Source: Euperipatoides rowelli
Taxonomy: Eukaryota > Onychophora > Udeonychophora > Euonychophora > Peripatopsidae
Length of the DNA stretch: 11,683 nt
Assembly: GCA_003024985.2 (NCBI GenBank)
Contig: PXIH01S0000081.1
Reading direction: 5' to 3' (one strand)
Below the pieces are notes generated by a model that ran no database searches, had not been told where the DNA came from, and saw only the letters and a program-made list of their open reading frames with translations. Shown here one piece after another: positions 7,306 through 11,683 of this stretch. A program made the position numbers and the translations under genes. The number at the start of each line of letters is the position of its first letter. Within the stretch, counting starts at the first letter, position 1.

Positions 7306-7530
7306 AGGATCAATGGCAACAGCATCTAATGGAAACCAAAGCATAACTAGAACTATATCGTTCTTTAAAATTTTATCTTCAGAAGATCTGGAGCCGTGGG
7401 AACTTCAAAATAACAAACTAAGAAGTCCTGTTGCACAAGGAGGAGAGCTCAGTACCGAGACCATGGAAGGAGAAACAAAAGTTACTGTATAACTTTAGGA
7501 AGGACATTAGAAAACCTCAGACTGAGTGAG
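7306..7530 (+). pseudogene. Ty3/gypsy integrase remnant, 3' part
   Basis: Directly after the MITE's right TTAA, the interrupted pol frame resumes with K-G-S-M-A-T-A-S-N-G and I-T-R-T-I-S-F-F-K. This is the chromo/SH3-like C-terminal pattern of gypsy integrases, where the strand following 'Y-x-V-x-x-x-x-G' ends at 'R-N-x-S-x-F-K'. An open frame runs from 7262 to 7492, but its first 14 codons are MITE sequence. Basic residues R-K-D-I-R-K-P-Q continue in another frame to about 7533. The LTR that should follow was not identified. Confidence 0.75.
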
Positions 7531-8639
7531 CAGTGATTGTATCTTTAAAAGCATCTCTGATCTGATTTAATGGTCTGTTTGTTTATTAATTTTATTCAAA
7601 ATGTTAGGAAAGAGTCCTGACAAAACCTATAGTAGGTGATGTTTTAATTTTAACTGTACAATTACTTTGTTAATCATAATGTAGTCTACTACAAATGTGA
7701 ATTACTAGACACATTGGTTTTGTTAAAAAAAAAATGTTTTGTGCTTGCGTAACATGAGACTAAAACGAGTCAATATCTTGAGTAGAAAACGACTATGTTG
7801 TTGTTGGGTGAATTGAGCGTGAATAAAAATGTTTATTTTCAACCCAAATAATGTTTATAAGCCTACTGCATCCAACACAACCTAACATATACAGTACTAT
7901 ATCAGTAATTTAGTATAGTTTAAATTTTAATATCTTATGATTGTATTTTGGTTTCAATAAAATGATTCCTTAATTTTTTTTTTATTTAAAAAAAAAGATA
8001 ATATACTTTATTTGGTACACTTTGGTAATATCGGTAAAATGCTCAACACTAATAAAAATATTTTGTAGTTTATTTTCATTATAATTATTTTTTTAATCCC
8101 AGGCTATAAATTATAGTTTTTCGCTTATTTGATAGATGGCAGTATAATATTGAACAAGAAAACTTTTGAATTCTTTAGTTTAAACATTACATTAATTTTG
8201 TTTGTTTATTGAATAATCTATAAATGCAAATATTTTTGACTAGGACAAAACATTACATTTTTTCATCCATTCACAAAAGAAGTAGAGGTATTTATATTCT
8301 ACAGTCTAAATCAAAGCAAATTGGGTATATAATTTTAAAAAGTTTTGTTTTTTTTCCTTACACAATGCAGCATCACAAATTCAATAATGCACAAGGTCCC
8401 AAATTTAATTAGCTGTTGAAATAGTGCTTATCAAATCAAAAACTGGCTGAGAGAAAATGTTTTTTTGTTAGAGGCATTTAACAATGTTAAAAGGAGACTA
8501 ACTTTTAAGCAGTGTATTATGTATGTAGTGGGAATACACTACATGTACTACATTGTAATTACTTTGTTTTATATACAGTATATAAAAGGTTAATTTATTT
8601 CATATTAAAATCGCCAATCAGTATAAAGTCAAAATACCT
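7531..8639. other. AT-rich non-coding stretch
   Basis: No gene was recognised; the short frames here encode low-complexity K/F/Y-rich peptides with no family resemblance. It may contain the rest of the gypsy element's 3' end. It holds two small inverted repeats that share a stem: TGTAG-TCTA-CTACA at 7680-7693 and TGTAGTG-GGAATA-CACTACA at 8524-8543. Confidence 0.4.
8524..8543. repeat. 7-bp perfect hairpin, repeated at 10381
   Basis: TGTAGTG, 6-base loop, CACTACA. The same stem with a 9-base loop is at 10381-10403, and both are followed by TG and share AATACACTACATG. Two copies of one small hairpin 1.86 kb apart suggest a dispersed repeat rather than chance. Confidence 0.5.
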
Positions 8640-9050
8640 TAGCCTTGCAGGCATGGGCACCCCCCCCCCTTCCCACCTGGGATCGAATAAAAAAAAAAAG
8701 ATACAGAAATTATAATTGTCAAAGTGATTGGTAGGTAACCTTACATCATCGACCATGTGATGATATGACCACAAAAGATATTCTGATTATTATATCTTGG
8801 TTTAAAGAAGCTATTCAGTATTAATCTAAAGAAAAATACAAGATCAGTGAAAAAAAAAATACCTTCCCAGATTACCCTTTTTTATATATTTTACACAAAG
8901 TTGCCTGGAGTGTTGGTGGGTGGCTACAAGAGGGGCCATTTTTTAAATGGTCTTCAAAACTTCTATGCACACACACACACACACAAAATTATCAAATAAG
9001 TCCTCTCCCACTTGAATTTATTTCTGCGGACACCCATGCCTGCAGGGCTA
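8640..9050. mobile_element. Candidate 411-bp non-autonomous element with ~18-bp terminal inverted repeats
   Basis: TAGCCTTGCAGGCATGGG (8640-8657) is matched in inverted orientation at 9033-9050 with one mismatch. Both ends have TA outermost, so TA could be the target duplication (giving 16-bp arms) or part of the arms. The interior is non-coding, with a C10 run at 8660-8669, A-runs, a small ATCATC/GATGAT hairpin near 8745 and a CA microsatellite. The superfamily is not recognised. Alternatively these are two independent insertions of one short interspersed repeat in opposite orientations. Confidence 0.5.
8968..8985. repeat. (CA)9 microsatellite
   Basis: Nine perfect CA units. Simple-sequence repeat of the kind common in animal genomes. 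Confidence 0.9.
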
Positions 9051-9650
9051 GTTGAGATGTCTAGATGGCCGACTCTCAGTCGATGATTTGAATCAGGGAA
9101 AACCTTTTTTCTGGATTACACACTGTACAGGCATAATCGTTTTAACAAAAAAAAAAATAAGAAGCAGACCAACAACAATAGAAGCAAAAGAACCACCTCT
9201 TGCTATCTGCCTCTTGAAAAGAACAGATCAAATTATATCGTGTATTTGAATTTGTGACGCTTTGTGCTCCAATAATAATTTACACTTGATATAAAAATTA
9301 TATAATACTGTACAATACTTTTGATATCCAATTTACAAATGAAATGTCATCCCAAATATACAAATAAAGTTTTCATAGGAGTTGAGTTGTTAAAAAAAAA
9401 AAGATCCAGAGTGAGATAGAACTAGAAATAAGTAAAGTATAAAATGAATATGTGACATTAAAAATTCAACTGTTCCTGAAAATTCTGGAATCCTGAGCAA
9501 TTATAGGAATATAATAATTATAATAAAAATAAAAATATGTGGAAGTTACTTTACAAGGTATGAAATCACAACTTATTTAAAATTCTATTGTTGAGCCTCA
9601 GATACTGTACTACATCTGACTGTGAAATATTGAAATGCAGTAGAAAGTAA
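9051..9650. other. AT-rich non-coding stretch
   Basis: No gene was recognised. The open frame at 9052-9249 codes for a peptide with no recognisable family and runs through a poly-A tract. A GACTCTCAGTCGA string (9069-9081) weakly resembles, in inverted orientation, the repeat units at 11506 and 11550. Confidence 0.4.
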
Positions 9651-9814
9651 AAATCAGACTACTTTAAGTATTAGAAAGGTCTATTCACATTGCCATGCTG
9701 TACACATTTAAAACTGTTTAGATTGACAAAAAATCAGACTACTGTAAGTAAGTATTAGAAAGGTCTATTCACATTGCCATGCTGTACACATTTAAAACTG
9801 TTTAGATTTACAAA
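9651..9814. repeat. Tandem duplication of an 80-84 bp unit
   Basis: Unit 1 starts AAATCAGACTACT at 9651 and unit 2 at 9731. They are almost identical up to ACTGTTTAGATT. Unit 2 has four extra bases (a local GTAA duplication) and a few substitutions. The near-identity means a recent duplication in otherwise decayed surroundings. The following 80 bases (9815-9920) carry shorter echoes, such as AAACTGATCAGA twice. Confidence 0.85.
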
Positions 9815-10445
9815 ATTCATAATTTTCAAAATGCTTAGATTTAAAAACTGATCAGAATTTCAAACATCAGATTATAAAACTGATCAGATTTCTAAGCTGT
9901 TCAGTTTCAGATTTTCGAGCAAATTCCCAGGGCCACTTGTTTGGCTAGAATTACTTCCTTAAAATAATTTTTCAAAACAGAGTACTTATTTAGGTAACAT
10001 GGAAGCAATATCCTCAACCTTAGATGAGATCAAAACTAGGGGGGGGGGGGGTGCAGTGTCATGGCACAGCTTTCAGAATGATTAAAATATGTGTGTGGTG
10101 ATGGCGCACATTAACTTGGCAGAAATAGGGGGTGGCACACTTTTTTTGATGGGACGCCTTTGACGGCATTTCACTGTATATACTGTACACACTGTATATA
10201 TACAGAGTTTCCAAACTAGAATCAGTGCAGTGAAGCTTGACAAATGATTTCACACATTTGCCAAATATCTATCACATGCTTAAATAATGAAAACAAAAAA
10301 ATTTTATCCTTTAATCATATTATAGTATCAGCAATTTACAGTTTAAAATCCCTTAAAAATTTCTAATTTATTACATCCGTTGTAGTGCAATCAATACACT
10401 ACATGACAACCATTAGATACTGTAAATACCATCACGTATAATAAT
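9815..10445. other. Non-coding stretch with simple repeats
   Basis: No gene was recognised. It contains a G13 run (10039-10051), a 14-bp perfect palindrome CTGTATATATACAG (10192-10205) beside several ACTGTA strings, and the TGTAGTG/CACTACA hairpin at 10381-10403. Confidence 0.4.
10381..10403. repeat. Second copy of the TGTAGTG/CACTACA hairpin
   Basis: 7-bp perfect stem with a 9-base loop, sharing stem and flank (AATACACTACATG) with 8524-8543. Confidence 0.5.
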
Positions 10446-11103
10446 TTGATAGAAATTAATGCAACTCATTGGTGCTTTTATTACTAGCATCTAGATCTCA
10501 GACTCTATCTTACCCTGCAGTCAATTAAAAGGTCTCTAACCCTTTACCGTATCCCGAACCTCTGTCCAACATGAACAGGCCGGCGACAGACAGAGCGATA
10601 CGAAACTTGCGTTGTCTCCTGATGAAATTCGGTGAAAAATAAAATAGGTGTCGCAGAACGTTACCTCGCGGTGGTTTTTAAGCTTGGGCAATGTTGTATA
10701 AAAGAAGTGGGCATGGTTTCACCGCGAGTTGACACAAAAAATTTTTAAAGCTCTATATTTATTTCCTCCGAAAACCACCGTAGGCACTTTCGTGTGTGGT
10801 GCAGCTCATTGCAACCTATGTTCTTTAAAGTCATCGCGAGGCAACCCGAGTTATCGTATCGCTGTGTGTGTCGCCAGCCATATAATAGCAAATTAATGGT
10901 TCTCGAACCTTAATCCTAACTCCAACTTTAGTATTATAGGATATTAAAAATAATTAATAAATAAAATAGCCAATCAGAGGTTGGCATGTAGATAGAATGG
11001 AAGCTGACCTCTGATTGACATTTTTGGGTCTAAAGGGTAGGGTGGAGTCTGAGTTCCAGATGCTAGTCTTTTATTTTCCAATCAGAATGCTAATTTAATC
11101 ATA
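10446..11103. mobile_element. Candidate ~660-bp long-terminal-inverted-repeat element
   Basis: The left arm (about 10446-10534) and right arm (about 11007-11103) are inverted copies. The core ACTAGCATCT...CTCAGACTC...TACCCT matches at 29 of 34 positions (10483-10516 against 11034-11067 inverted). The match continues outward (AAATTA, GCA, ATTGG blocks) and inward (GTCAAT followed by AGGTC) with small indels. The arms are about 90 bp, non-coding and diverged. A further CAATCAGAGGT copy sits at 10971-10981, pairing with ACCTCTGATTG at 11007-11017. The superfamily and target duplication could not be determined. The interior encloses the separate repeat at 10578-10879. Confidence 0.6.
10578..10879. 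mobile_element. Candidate ~302-bp CpG-rich foldback element nested inside the larger one
   Basis: Left arm 10578-10625 (starts GGCCGGCGACAGACAGAGCG) and right arm 10831-10879 (inverted, starts GGCTGGCGACACACACAGCG) agree at about 40 of 49 positions. A second, inner inverted pair is CTCGCGGTG / CACCGCGAG (about 10665 and 10730). More than 20 CpG dinucleotides fall in about 340 bases around it, against a nearly CpG-free neighbourhood. There is no coding frame. Part of its interior (10740-10825) recurs inverted in the copia leader near 1783-1900, so it belongs to a dispersed family. Confidence 0.6.
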
Positions 11104-11497
11104 ACTTTCAAAAATATTAAATTTCTAGTTGTTTTTACTCTATTAAAACAATATTTTCATGTAATAAAAAGGTAATTCTCTCTGTATTAAAAAGAAGAGC
11201 TTAAGATAGAAATCTTTGGCGATCCATGAAAGCGAACTTCCGTCTCGGATAACGCACTTAATGATGATATAATAAAATCAATTAGTCATATGTAAATTTC
11301 TATTGTTTACTAATAAGTGCATCCGCTTTATGAAATCTGAGGGAAATCATTATTATTTTTATGATAAAGAGATTCTTAAAGTATATTAAAACAATCGTCA
11401 TAGTATAATTGTTCATTTGTATCATCTGATCTGACGCAACAAAGAGTTGTCAGACAGTTTAAAAAAACCCGTTTACTTAGTTTTTAGTACTCCACCA
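11104..11497. other. Non-coding stretch with a weak inverted repeat
   Basis: No gene was recognised. GCACTTA (11254-11260) and TAAGTGC (11314-11320) pair, and flanking GGAT/ATCC and CAT-AAAGC blocks (11225 and 11332 outward) extend the symmetry with a gap of about 13 bases on one side, making an imperfect foldback of about 110 bp. Confidence 0.35.
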
Positions 11498-11683
11498 TTA
11501 ACCCTTTCCACTCCAAAGTCGAATCTCAGTCGACAAATTTAATTAGCAGTTCCACTCCAAAGTCGAATGAGAGTCAACTTTTTTCTCTCAAATTCAATAA
11601 TTATTATAATTATCAAAACTGTTTCAAAAGTTTTTTTTTACTCTCATAGAATCAAAATATATTTGTCTTTAATTATCCCAAGA
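11498..11683. mobile_element. Probable left end of a second TTAA-type (piggyBac-like) element, cut by the window edge
   Basis: TTAA at 11498-11501 is followed by CCCTTTCCACTCC, which fits the TTAA-CCC start of piggyBac-type termini. Just inside are two copies of a 29-bp unit (11506-11534 and 11550-11578, period 44) starting TTCCACTCCAAAGTCGAAT, reminiscent of subterminal transposase-binding repeats. The first contains a GTCGA...TCGAC inverted pair. The other end lies outside the window, so this is an inference from one terminus. Confidence 0.45.

Noticed and set aside
8671-8690. B-box-like GGGATCGAAT, suggesting a tRNA-derived SINE
   Set aside because: Only part of the B-box consensus fits, no A box sits at the right distance, and the inverted-repeat explanation accounts for more of the sequence.
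8224-8715. Two open frames of 62 and 67 codons
   Set aside because: Low-complexity, poly-A/T-driven peptides with no family resemblance; the second runs into the C10 and A-run of a repeat.
10059-10253. 64-codon minus-strand open frame
   Set aside because: It overlaps palindromic simple sequence and shows no protein family features.
1-11683. CRISPR array or bacterial defence locus
   Set aside because: There are no regularly spaced repeats with unique spacers, no bacterial gene organisation and no ribosome-binding sites; the repeats are eukaryotic transposon ends.

Overview
The window looks like AT-rich nuclear DNA of an animal, most likely an invertebrate, but nothing fixes the species. The evidence is poly-A/T-rich non-coding sequence with no operon-like packing, a (CA)n microsatellite, and the transposon mix: Ty1/copia and Ty3/gypsy remains, piggyBac-type TTAA elements, a hAT terminus and a possible P-element-like transposase remnant. 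No intact host gene, tRNA, rRNA or CRISPR array was found. Every protein-like signal belongs to a decayed mobile element.

Layout: 1-75 is the end of a hAT-type element. 605-1126 (minus strand) is a broken coding remnant, possibly a P-element/THAP9-like transposase. About 1284/1407 to 5281 is one degenerate Ty1/copia LTR retrotransposon. It has paired LTR remnants (1407-1693 and 4877-5281), a 1.1 kb leader, gag (UBN2 plus CCHC knuckle), protease, GAG-pre-integrase and integrase in shifting frames, and a polypurine tract. It has no reverse transcriptase or RNase H. A run of five to six stem-loops follows at 5293-5432. About 5855-6538 plus 7306-7530 is a gypsy integrase remnant, split by a 759-bp piggyBac-type MITE (6543-7301) inserted at a TTAA target.

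The right third (7531-11683) is non-coding and repeat-built. It holds a 411-bp inverted-repeat element (8640-9050), an ~80-bp tandem duplication (9651-9814), a ~660-bp long-terminal-inverted-repeat element (10446-11103) enclosing a second CpG-rich inverted-repeat element (10578-10879), and the edge of another TTAA-type element (11498 to the window end).

The genes do not work together: this is a graveyard of nested insertions. The order of events can be partly read, because the piggyBac MITE must be younger than the gypsy copy it splits. The most unusual points are the copia-type element that ends straight after integrase, the concentric inverted repeats at 10.4-11.1 kb (whose inner part shares a segment with the copia leader), and the tight chain of hairpins at 5.3-5.4 kb.
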